Of a stretch of DNA of 64,000 nt, positions 57,593 to 64,000 are shown in pieces. The notes under the pieces were generated by a model that saw only the letters and a program-made list of their open reading frames with translations, searched no databases and was not told where the DNA came from. How positions within the stretch are numbered: the first letter of the stretch is position 1; each line of letters starts with the position of its first letter. The position numbers were made by a program, and so were the translations under genes. This stretch comes from Bacillus_P idriensis_A (GTDB lineage: Bacteria; Bacillota; Bacilli; Bacillales; Bacillaceae), in the NCBI RefSeq assembly GCF_050483325.1, contig NZ_JBCMYF010000021.1, positions 1 to 64,000 on the forward strand, in the 5' to 3' direction.

Positions 57593-57887
57593 TGTCATGA
57601 TGATGATTTTCGGCATGGCAGTTGTCACCTATTTGCCGAGGATGATACCCTTGGTGGCTCTAAGCGGTATCGAGCTGCCTCCTTTTGTTCAGAATGTATT
57701 AAGAAACGTTCCTTATGCAACCCTCGGAGCATTGATTGTTCCTGGTGTTTTTCTTATTCAAGAAGATATCTGGTTTGGAATCACTGGGGGGATTGCTGCT
57801 TTTGCCATTGCTTATCTTGGTGTAAATGTCATCGTCGTTGTGATGAGCTCCATCCTGACGCTGATTGTATACGGGCTCGTGTTTTAA
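57582..57887 (+). CDS. azlD: AzlD, branched-chain amino acid exporter small subunit
   Basis: A 101-residue protein with four hydrophobic helices, starting at ATG 57582 after AAAGGAGGAG inside the azlC coding end. The family motif TYLPRMIPLVAL lies at about 17-28, followed by LRNVPYATLGALIVPG near 44-59. It is the partner of AzlC. A loose inverted repeat (CTCTTTGT / ACAAAGAG, 57909-57940) downstream could be an attenuating hairpin. Confidence 0.9.
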   Translation: MISNVMMMIFGMAVVTYLPRMIPLVALSGIELPPFVQNVLRNVPYATLGALIVPGVFLIQEDIWFGITGGIAAFAIAYLGVNVIVVVMSSILTLIVYGLVF

Positions 57888-57961
57888 CCCGAATTTTAAG
57901 TTCTAACTCTCTTTGTCGTGAACTACACTAATACAAAGAGCTTGTTCGAGGGGGCATCATC

Positions 57962-59230
57962 ATGCGCAAATGGCTGACTGTTTCAGTCCTGATTTACTTC
58001 TTGTATGGCCTGTTTGTTTATTGGTATATCTATATGGGGGCAGATTCCGCCTTGCCAACCCAGTTTCAGGGAGGTTCAGCTGACCCGAATACGTTTATGA
58101 ACAGCCGAGAACTGGTGCTGTCAGGCGAATATTCCAGGCTCAGGGATTTTCTCTATTTTGTCACCGCTCCATTTGAATGGTTTATCTTTTTCGTTATTCT
58201 AGTCATTGGATTTTCAAGGAAAATTCAGCATTGGTCTGAAGGGATTTCACGCTTCTTTGTCATACAGACTGCGGTATTTGTGTTCTGGCTTTCTTTTATC
58301 GTGACACTTTGTGCGTTCCCAATTGAATGGATGCGCTATAAAATCTCGCTGTCTTACCACATCACAACTCAATCCTTTGCTGGATGGATGAAAGATCAAT
58401 TGATTGATTTCTGGGTGAATTATGCGTTTATGATTTTAATTGTTGCTGTGCTGTATGGGCTTATCCGCAAGTTTTCCAGGAAGTGGTGGCTTTTTGCCTG
58501 GGTGCTGTCGATTCCGTTCAGTCTGTTTTTAATGTTTATCCAGCCTGTTCTAATTGATCCGCTTTACAATGATTTTACCCCGCTTAAAAACAAAGAGCTT
58601 GAAACGAAAATCCTGGCTATAGCGGAAAAAGCGGATATCCCGGCAGAGCATGTGTTTGAAGTGAATATGTCGGAGAAAACAAATGCGTTAAACGCATATG
58701 TAACCGGAATTGGAGAGAATTCGCGAATTGTGCTCTGGGATACTACTTTAAACAAACTGAGTGAGGAAGAAATTCTGTTTATCATGGCACACGAAATGGG
58801 ACATTACGTCATGAAGCATATTTATGTCGGAATTGCCGGCTACCTTGTTTTGACGCTGATCGGTTTATATTTGATCAACCGGTTAATGAATTTTTCAATC
58901 AGGAGATTCGGGCATATTCTGAATATCACGGAAAAACAGCAGCTTGCTTCCCTGCCGTTGTTTCTGATGCTCCTGGGAATGCTCACCTTCGTATCAGATC
59001 CGTTTTCGAACATCATGTCTCGCCATCAGGAAAAGGACGCAGATTTATACGCTATTGAAATGACTGAAAATCCGCAAGCAGCCGTCAATACGTTTCAGGA
59101 GTTGACGAAAGCAGGCCTAAGTCAGGTTAATCCACCCGGCCTGGTGAAAATTTTCAGATACAGCCATCCTACAATCCTTGAGCGGATTACGTATCTTGAG
59201 GAATGGGGAAGCGGTAATTCTGATAAATAA
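57962..59230 (+). CDS. yhfN: YhfN, M48-family membrane metalloprotease
   Basis: A 422-residue membrane-bound zinc protease of the Ste24/CAAX protease I type. Several helices occupy about 5-30, 65-90, 95-120, 140-165 and 170-195; the zinc motif HEMGH is at 277-281, and the downstream Glu ligand lies in RHQEKDADLYA near 358. It probably removes damaged or misfolded membrane proteins; natural substrates are unknown. GAGGGGGC precedes the ATG. It is followed by a strong terminator. Confidence 0.9.
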   Translation: MRKWLTVSVLIYFLYGLFVYWYIYMGADSALPTQFQGGSADPNTFMNSRELVLSGEYSRLRDFLYFVTAPFEWFIFFVILVIGFSRKIQHWSEGISRFFVIQTAVFVFWLSFIVTLCAFPIEWMRYKISLSYHITTQSFAGWMKDQLIDFWVNYAFMILIVAVLYGLIRKFSRKWWLFAWVLSIPFSLFLMFIQPVLIDPLYNDFTPLKNKELETKILAIAEKADIPAEHVFEVNMSEKTNALNAYVTGIGENSRIVLWDTTLNKLSEEEILFIMAHEMGHYVMKHIYVGIAGYLVLTLIGLYLINRLMNFSIRRFGHILNITEKQQLASLPLFLMLLGMLTFVSDPFSNIMSRHQEKDADLYAIEMTENPQAAVNTFQELTKAGLSQVNPPGLVKIFRYSHPTILERITYLEEWGSGNSDK

Positions 59231-59239
59231 ATATAGCAG

Positions 59240-59273
59240 CAGCGCTGTCTCTTTACGGAGCAGCGCTGTTTTT
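59240..59273 (+). terminator. terminator of yhfN
   Basis: CAGCGCTG (59240-59247) / CAGCGCTG (59261-59268), 13-base loop, TTTTTATTTT. Confidence 0.8.
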
Positions 59274-59464
59274 ATTTTCACCTGCAATCATTGTCTTTTT
59301 TCCATTGAAACGCCCATTCTATTAAGCATTCAATCTCTAAAAATAAAAAATTCAAAAAATTTTAAAGAAAAAGATTCCATTTCCAATTAATCTGTTATAT
59401 ATTAATACTATAAATTTATAACTGTATTATAACAATACAAACAACCTACTGGAGGGATCAGGAA

Positions 59465-60751
59465 ATGACGAATGAAAGAGCACTGAAATTACAGGAAAAT
59501 TGGGCAATGGATGAAAGATGGAACGGAGTTGAAAGACCATATACAGCGGAAGAGGTTATTCGCCTTCGCGGATCTATTGATATTGAACATACACTTGCAC
59601 GCAGGGGCGCTGAAAAGTTCTGGAACCTGCTGCAGACGGAAGATTATGTACATGCACTGGGCGCCCTTACCGGAAATCAGGCAGTTCAGCAAGTAAAGGC
59701 AGGATTGAAAGCGATTTATTTAAGCGGCTGGCAGGTAGCAGCTGATGCAAACCTTTCGGGACAAATGTACCCGGATCAAAGTTTATATCCGGCAAACAGT
59801 GTGCCGTCTGTTGTTAAACGGATCAATCAGGCCCTGCAGCGTGCCGATCAAATTCAGCATCTTGAGGGAGAAGGAAACATCGACTGGTTTGCTCCGATTA
59901 TTGCCGATGCAGAAGCAGGCTTTGGCGGACAGCTGAATGTATTTGAATTAATGAAAGGAATGATTGAAGCTGGAGCTGCAGCGGTTCATTTCGAAGATCA
60001 ATTATCATCTGAGAAAAAATGCGGTCATCTCGGCGGAAAAGTATTGCTTCCGACACAAACAGCTGTAAAGAATTTAATTTCAGCACGTTTGGCAGCTGAC
60101 GTTATGGGCGTTCCTACATTAATCATTGCAAGAACCGATGCAGATGCAGCAGACTTAATCACAAGTGATGTAGATCCTGAAGATCAGGCATTTATTACAG
60201 GCGAGCGCACACCGGAAGGCTTCTTCCGCACAGCTGCCGGCATTGATCAGGCAATCGCACGCGGACTTGCTTACGCACCATATGCTGACTTAGTCTGGTG
60301 TGAAACATCAGAGCCGAACTTAGAGCAGGCGCAGAAGTTCGCTGACGCCATTCATGCAAAATTCCCAGGCAAGCTGCTTGCCTACAACTGTTCGCCATCT
60401 TTCAACTGGAAGAAAAAATTAGACGAAGAGACAATAGCCAAATTTCAAAAAGAAATTGCCAAAATGGGCTACAAATTCCAATTTGTTACTCTTGCCGGTT
60501 TCCATGCTCTAAACTACGGCATGTTCGAGCTTGCAAGAAAATACCGTGATTACGGCATGGCTGCCTACTCTGAGCTTCAGCAGGCTGAATTTGCAAGTGA
60601 ACAATACGGCTACACAGCAACAAGACATCAGCGTGAAGTCGGAACTGGCTACTTTGATGAAGTATCACAAACCATCACAGGCGGTACTTCTTCTACAACT
60701 GCGCTAAAAGGATCTACAGAAGCAGAGCAGTTCACGGCTAATCAATCTTAA
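59465..60751 (+). CDS. aceA: AceA, isocitrate lyase
   Basis: A 428-residue isocitrate lyase splitting isocitrate to glyoxylate and succinate. The catalytic motif KKCGH has Cys186; WQVAADAN near 88 and ADAEAGFGG near 155 bind metal and substrate. It is the first enzyme of the glyoxylate bypass, which pairs functionally with the two fatty-acid clusters in this window. Malate synthase (aceB) is not adjacent. GGAGGGATCAGG precedes the ATG. The AT-rich upstream region has several -10-like hexamers, so I do not choose a promoter. Bacillus subtilis lacks this gene. Confidence 0.95.
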   Translation: MTNERALKLQENWAMDERWNGVERPYTAEEVIRLRGSIDIEHTLARRGAEKFWNLLQTEDYVHALGALTGNQAVQQVKAGLKAIYLSGWQVAADANLSGQMYPDQSLYPANSVPSVVKRINQALQRADQIQHLEGEGNIDWFAPIIADAEAGFGGQLNVFELMKGMIEAGAAAVHFEDQLSSEKKCGHLGGKVLLPTQTAVKNLISARLAADVMGVPTLIIARTDADAADLITSDVDPEDQAFITGERTPEGFFRTAAGIDQAIARGLAYAPYADLVWCETSEPNLEQAQKFADAIHAKFPGKLLAYNCSPSFNWKKKLDEETIAKFQKEIAKMGYKFQFVTLAGFHALNYGMFELARKYRDYGMAAYSELQQAEFASEQYGYTATRHQREVGTGYFDEVSQTITGGTSSTTALKGSTEAEQFTANQS

Positions 60752-60764
60752 ATAGGACAGAAAA

Positions 60765-60801
60765 AGCTGGGCCGCATCGTTTTAGTGCGGCCGCTTTTTT
60801 T
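60765..60801 (+). terminator. terminator of aceA
   Basis: GGCCGCA (60770-60776) / TGCGGCC (60786-60792) extended by AGC / GCT across a 2-base bulge, then seven T bases. Confidence 0.88.
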
Positions 60802-60981
60802 GTGTATGGGATTTCCTTTTTCTTTTTTGATATCAAGGAGGTTATATGATGTATTAGAACCGAGAAGGTCATGTAAGATGGTGCTAAAAGAGGCTGTTTA
60901 ATGCCTTAAACTGAAAAATTATAATCAAAGGTAATCAAAGAACTTGTATGGATTCCCTGCGAATTCTTTTACCAGCAACAT

Positions 60982-61012
60982 AAAAGCAAGCCCCGCTTCG
61001 GGGCTTGCTTTT
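60982..61012. terminator. strong bidirectional terminator at the end of yhzC
   Basis: AAAAGCAAGCCCCG (60982-60995) / CGGGGCTTGCTTTT (60999-61012), perfect 14-pair stem with a 3-base loop; it overlaps the yhzC stop codon. Confidence 0.95.
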
Positions 61013-61244
61013 AAATGATTAATCGCAGCTCTGCATATTCTTTGGCTAACTTTAAAAATAGCGGTTTGTCATTACGGTCCAAGGACTCATCGATCTTTTC
61101 TGAAAGGAGGGACAGTTTCCGGGTTAACACAGCTTCATCCAACACCATTTGAATGTAAATATCAAGTACGGTTTCCTGTTTCTTTTCCATCTTGAAAGTG
61201 TTACGGGACTTCATGATCTCGGTATACGTTTTCCTGTTTTTCAC
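61011..61244 (-). CDS. yhzC: YhzC, IDEAL-domain protein
   Basis: A 77-residue basic N-terminal region followed by an IDEAL domain at about 33-77 (VLDEAVLTRKLSLLSEKIDE, then LDRNDKPLF and LAKEYAEL). IDEAL domains occur in small Bacillus proteins, some linked to competence control. Length and position beside comK match YhzC of Bacillus subtilis. It is divergent from comK. GGGGTGATC precedes the ATG on the minus strand. Confidence 0.85.
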   Translation of the reverse strand: MKNRKTYTEIMKSRNTFKMEKKQETVLDIYIQMVLDEAVLTRKLSLLSEKIDESLDRNDKPLFLKLAKEYAELRLII

Positions 61245-61597
61245 GAAAGATCACCCCTGATGCCTTTTTTTAATTATATGGATAAAAGCCCTAGAAATCA
61301 ACTAAATATTTATAATTTTTAGAAAACTTATTTCTCCAAATTCTGCATGTGGTTAAAAATCAGGAAAACATGGGAGTCTCAAGATAAGTTGAACGCAGAG
61401 CAATACACAGAAAATTGGTTGGAATTTTCCGGAAGTCGCGCATTTAGGGCTTTCTTTTTGTAGATAAGATTTGGATATAGCCTTTTCTCTAACTTTTCAT
61501 CAAAATGTTAAAATATTGTAAAATTGTAGAAAAAGAGAAATAAATATGCTAGATTGAAACTAGTTCTATATTCCTATATAACTAGAGGTGAAAATTT
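61245..61597. other. comK upstream region without genes
   Basis: AT-rich gap of 353 bases. It contains GAAAATT-ggttgg-AATTTTC (61410-61429), a perfect 7+7 dyad, and AAAACTTATTTCT at 61323-61335, which is one base off the ComK AT-box pattern AAAA-N5-TTTT. I could not find a second AT-box at the right distance, nor a convincing -35/-10 pair. Confidence 0.5.
61560..61585 (+). promoter_or_regulatory. leader hairpin touching the comK ribosome-binding site
   Basis: CTAGTTCTATA (61560-61570) pairs with TATATAACTAG (61575-61585), 10 of 11 pairs, 4-base loop. Its last two bases are the first two of the ribosome-binding site AGAGGTGA (61584-61591). Confidence 0.65.
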
Positions 61598-62170
61598 TTG
61601 GAAAACGAGCAAGCAGAGTATTTAGATCATTACGTAGCAAATCGATTGACGATGGCAATCTTGCCTGAGGCGCACAGAGGAAGTCTGTTTTCTAGAGTCA
61701 TTGAGGCAGAGCAGGAGGTTTTTGTGAAGCTCAGTCCTCAGGAGATTATGAACCGCAGCTGTTCTTATTTCGGATCCAGCTACGAAGGGCGCAAAGCCGC
61801 CACCAGGGATTTAATGGGAATTACCCATAAACCTCCGATTGTCATTGATCCGGGAAATCATATGTATTTCTTTCCGACGTCTTCTTCATCAAGAAGTCAA
61901 TGCGCATGGGTTTCACATGCACACATTCTTCAATATACAGCAGCTGATTTTGATAATACAGACATTTTCTTTACAAATGGGGGAAGTGTGACAATTTCAG
62001 TCTCTTCAACCTCTTTTGAGAACCAATTATTCCGGACGGCTCAGCTGCGCACGATCATTACAGCCCGAATTGAAGAAGAGCACCGCAAGATGAACTTGGT
62101 GCTGTTTCCAAAGGAAAAGCAGACGAATCTCATTTACGAACAGATCATTCGCGAGCTGAACAAACATTAA
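61598..62170 (+). CDS. comK: ComK, competence transcription factor
   Basis: A 190-residue ComK protein, two residues shorter than that of Bacillus subtilis as I recall it. Recognisable blocks include NRSCSYFGSSYEGRKAATR near 48-66, HKPPIVIDP near 73-81 and FFPTSSSSRSQCAWVSHAHI near 87-106. ComK binds AT-rich boxes as a pair of dimers and activates DNA-uptake genes and itself. The start is TTG at 61598, a weak codon, with GAGGTGA about 6 bases upstream and a hairpin abutting it. Its stop codon directly touches the stop of converging yhjD. Confidence 0.94.
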   Translation: MENEQAEYLDHYVANRLTMAILPEAHRGSLFSRVIEAEQEVFVKLSPQEIMNRSCSYFGSSYEGRKAATRDLMGITHKPPIVIDPGNHMYFFPTSSSSRSQCAWVSHAHILQYTAADFDNTDIFFTNGGSVTISVSSTSFENQLFRTAQLRTIITARIEEEHRKMNLVLFPKEKQTNLIYEQIIRELNKH

Positions 62171-62533
62171 TTACTTTTTTATCACTTTAAATAAATATTG
62201 TTCCATGAGTTCGCATACTTTATTGCGAATTCTCGGATTAAAATAATTGTGCTGCTCCTCGTAGCCTTTAAAGATGAATGAGTACATTGTAAATGCCTCA
62301 TCTCTTTGCACCTGGCTGACCTTTATGCTGTTTTTTTTCAGTTCATGGCGTACGACTGTCAGATCTTTTTGTGCAAGTTTGAGTGATTCTTCGATGATGT
62401 TCAGGTAAGGCTGTTTGAGCTTGAACGGACTTTGCTCAATAATGGATAAGTCCCGGTTGAATATGGAAATGGTCATCGGAAGGTATATGGACATTTCAAT
62501 TGCATCTCGAAGGTCTGAGGGAATTCTCGTCAT
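62171..62533 (-). CDS. yhjD: YhjD family protein
   Basis: A 120-residue helical soluble protein (MTRIPSDLRDAIEMSIYLPM at the start) matching YhjD in length and position. Function is unknown. The start ATG is at 62533; the TTG one codon upstream is unlikely. GCGAGG precedes it by about 8 bases. It converges on comK with zero bases between the two stop codons and no terminator on either strand, so the two mRNAs must overlap. Confidence 0.82.
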   Translation of the reverse strand: MTRIPSDLRDAIEMSIYLPMTISIFNRDLSIIEQSPFKLKQPYLNIIEESLKLAQKDLTVVRHELKKNSIKVSQVQRDEAFTMYSFIFKGYEEQHNYFNPRIRNKVCELMEQYLFKVIKK

Positions 62534-62714
62534 CAAAAAAACCTCGCTTCAACATTTTAAAAAGAACATATGTTCGATTTTATTTTACTTTATCAGCTTA
62601 TGAAATGCAAGTCTGTTTTATGCATGCTCCCGCAATGAACTGCCCTCTATGTTTAAAGTCTTTACACAAACGTGTAAAATAATAGCATAGATAAAGATGT
62701 AAGGAGCTTACCGC

Positions 62715-63332
62715 ATGGAACTCGAAGCGTTTCTGGATTATTTTACTATTGAAAGAATGATGGAATTTTTTAAGGATTACCGTTCGTTTGGCCCGCTGCT
62801 GGGCATAGGGCTTCCTTTACTTGAAGCGTTTCTGCCATTTTTGCCGTTGGTCGTTTTTCTTGTAGCGAATGTCAATTCATTTGGCCTGTGGCCCGGTTTT
62901 ATTTATTCCTGGATCGGAAGCTGTCTTGGTGCACTGATTCTGTTTCTGATTGTCCGAAAATACGGACAGGAGAGGTTCTTCAGGGTTTTCAGCCGGAATG
63001 CAACTGTGCAGAGAATGATGGGGTGGCTTGAGAGGCACGGGTTTGGTCCTTTGTTTTTGCTGCTTTGCTTTCCATTTACGCCATCTGCTGCCGTTAATAT
63101 CGTAGCGGGACTGTCTAAGGTGAGTATCTGGCAATTCAGTTTGGCTGTGCTTTCCGGGAAGTTTGTGATGATTTTTTTAGTCAGTTTCATCGGATATGAT
63201 TTGCGAGCTTTGATTACGCAGCCTGTTAGAACGGTGATTGCCGTGTCTGTCATTTTTTTATTGTGGTTCATCGGCAAGCAGCTTGAAAAGCGGCTCAATG
63301 TTAAAATGCTAGAAAAGAAAAGAGATCATTAA
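62715..63332 (+). CDS. yhjE: YhjE, DedA/TVP38-family membrane protein
   Basis: A 205-residue membrane protein of the SNARE-associated/TVP38 group with five or six hydrophobic segments. The family's FLPLLPLVVF-like P-rich turn appears as ETFLPFLPLV-type sequence near 38-46, and the GxxxGYDLR-type segment near 155-165. Members act as lipid scramblases or transporters, including undecaprenyl phosphate recycling. TAAGGAG lies 7 bases before the ATG. sipV follows after 17 bases. Confidence 0.87.
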   Translation: MELEAFLDYFTIERMMEFFKDYRSFGPLLGIGLPLLEAFLPFLPLVVFLVANVNSFGLWPGFIYSWIGSCLGALILFLIVRKYGQERFFRVFSRNATVQRMMGWLERHGFGPLFLLLCFPFTPSAAVNIVAGLSKVSIWQFSLAVLSGKFVMIFLVSFIGYDLRALITQPVRTVIAVSVIFLLWFIGKQLEKRLNVKMLEKKRDH

Positions 63333-63349
63333 ATTTACGGAGGGTTAAG

Positions 63350-63850
63350 ATGAGAAAAAGATACTGTTTTTTTACAGCTGTCATCACATTCTTGCTCATT
63401 ATTACCATAAAAAATCTCGTTTTCGTTGATTATAAGGTTGAAGGTGTTTCCATGCAGCCTACTCTGACAGCCGGACATCTGCTGTCCATAAATAAGGTCA
63501 ATCACCGCCTGTTTGATTTCAAACGCTTTGAAATCGTTGTGTTTAAAGCACCGGGGGGAGAAGATGCTTACATCAAAAGAGTGATCGGTTTGCCGGGGGA
63601 TGAACTCGAATATAAAAATGATAAATTGTTTGTAAATGGCAAGGCGATGGAAGAGCCTTATTTGAAAACGCTGAAAAAAGGGAATCCTTTCGGAAGAGTG
63701 ACAGGCAGCTTTACCTTAAAAGAAATCACCGGAAGAAAGACAATTCCAGAGGGATATTTATTTGTTTTAGGGGATAATCGTCTTGTAAGCCGTGACAGCA
63801 GGCAATTTGGCTTAATCAGTGAGGATGAAGTGATTGGAAAAGTGAAATGA
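63350..63850 (+). CDS. sipV: SipV, type I signal peptidase
   Basis: A 166-residue signal peptidase that releases secreted proteins from their signal peptides at the outer face of the membrane. One N-terminal membrane anchor (about 7-26) is followed by box B with catalytic Ser34 (GVSMQPTL), box D with catalytic Lys76 (YIKRVIGLPGD) and box E (GDNRLVSRDSRQFG). The single anchor is typical of the Gram-positive Sip group. ACGGAGGG precedes the ATG. It is co-transcribed with yhjE, as in Bacillus subtilis. Confidence 0.95.
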   Translation: MRKRYCFFTAVITFLLIITIKNLVFVDYKVEGVSMQPTLTAGHLLSINKVNHRLFDFKRFEIVVFKAPGGEDAYIKRVIGLPGDELEYKNDKLFVNGKAMEEPYLKTLKKGNPFGRVTGSFTLKEITGRKTIPEGYLFVLGDNRLVSRDSRQFGLISEDEVIGKVK

Positions 63851-63852
63851 AC

Positions 63853-64000
63853 CTATTTTCTGATTGTAAAAAGAACAGCTATGCTGAAAAACACCGAGAA
63901 CAAAAACAGAATTTCATGAAAGGAAAAGATGGCCGCTAGTAAAGGGCCTGTGCTTGCTCCGGCTAAAAGCAGGAATGAATAAAGGGACACTGCAGTTGCC
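63853..64000 (-). CDS. C-terminal end of a membrane transporter (partial)
   Basis: A leftward open frame enters from the right edge (first full codon at 63999) and ends at the TAG at 63853-63855, giving 48 residues: two hydrophobic helices (VSLYSFLLLAGASTGPLLAA, then a Phe-rich helix) and a short basic tail. It looks like the last two helices of an MFS transporter, though this is a guess from the pattern. Its stop is only 2 bases from the sipV stop, again without a terminator between. Confidence 0.6.
   Translation of the reverse strand, partial: ATAVSLYSFLLLAGASTGPLLAAIFSFHEILFLFSVFFSIAVLFTIRK

Noticed and set aside
59418..59445. PerR-like TTATAACTGTATTATAA upstream of aceA
   Set aside because: Spacing is two bases too long for a PerR box and such AT-rich palindromes are frequent in this gap.
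1..64000. Possible CRISPR array, prophage or insertion sequence
   Set aside because: The tandem repeats lack unique spacers of constant length, no cas, integrase or transposase gene is present, and gene order is largely conserved.

Overview
The window looks like a chromosomal segment of a low-to-moderate GC Bacillaceae genome (Bacillus or a close relative such as Metabacillus; the exact genus cannot be fixed from sequence alone). The reason is gene order: most genes appear in the order I recall from the Bacillus subtilis yha-yhg-yhf-yhj region. That order is yhaX, hemZ, yhaR, yhaQP, yhaO, yhaN, yhaM, yhaL, prsA, yhaI, hpr, yhaH, trpP, serC, hit, ecsABC, yhaA, yhfA, hmoB, pbpF, hemEHY, yhgD, yhgE, yhfH, yhfI, lplJ, lcfB, yhfN, yhzC, comK, yhjD, yhjE, sipV. 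No tRNA, rRNA, insertion sequence, prophage or CRISPR array was seen.

Region by region. 1-5.9 kb: a 51-bp tandem repeat at the left edge, an FkbM-type methyltransferase, an orphan 159-aa protein, a HAD phosphatase, HemZ, a lipoprotein and a GyrI-like domain protein. 6.0-11.7 kb: a fatty-acid degradation cluster (acyl-CoA ligase, acyl-CoA dehydrogenase, 3-hydroxyacyl-CoA dehydrogenase, thiolase, crotonase YhaR) with a cre-like site in front. 12-23 kb: Nat-type ABC exporter, a YunG plus GNAT pair that breaks the expected order, a 122-bp repeat array, the YhaO/YhaN nuclease-ATPase pair, an MFS exporter and the RNase YhaM. 23-35 kb: secretion and stationary-phase functions (YhaL, PrsA, two tiny spore-type peptides, Hpr, YhaH, TrpP, SerC, Hit, EcsABC, YhaA). 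35-48 kb: PAP2 phosphatase, permease YhfA, haem metabolism (HmoB, then HemE-HemH-HemY), PbpF, the TetR regulator YhgD with its probable target YhgE. 48-56 kb: a LacI regulator, a large catalase, zinc-ribbon YhfH, YhfI, lipoate ligase, and a second fatty-acid operon (LcfB plus crotonase) with a FadR-type operator. 56-64 kb: XRE-cupin regulator with AzlCD, a membrane metalloprotease, isocitrate lyase, ComK and its neighbours, signal peptidase SipV, and the end of a membrane transporter.

How the genes fit together: the two fatty-acid clusters produce acetyl-CoA, which isocitrate lyase would let the cell use for growth; HemZ, HemEHY and HmoB cover synthesis and breakdown of haem, which the catalase needs; PrsA, Ecs, SipV, YhaL and Hpr belong to protein export and its control; ComK and Hpr are stationary-phase regulators.

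No obviously new multi-gene system was found. The most unusual material is between the genes: three unrelated tandem arrays with a 21-bp period (each open in one frame as a heptapeptide repeat), a dispersed 122-bp hairpin repeat family at four places, a repeated-dyad region with its own leftward terminator next to ecsA that may encode a small RNA, matched dyads flanking yhgD, a 58-bp dyad between yhfH and yhfI, and a hairpin touching the comK ribosome-binding site.
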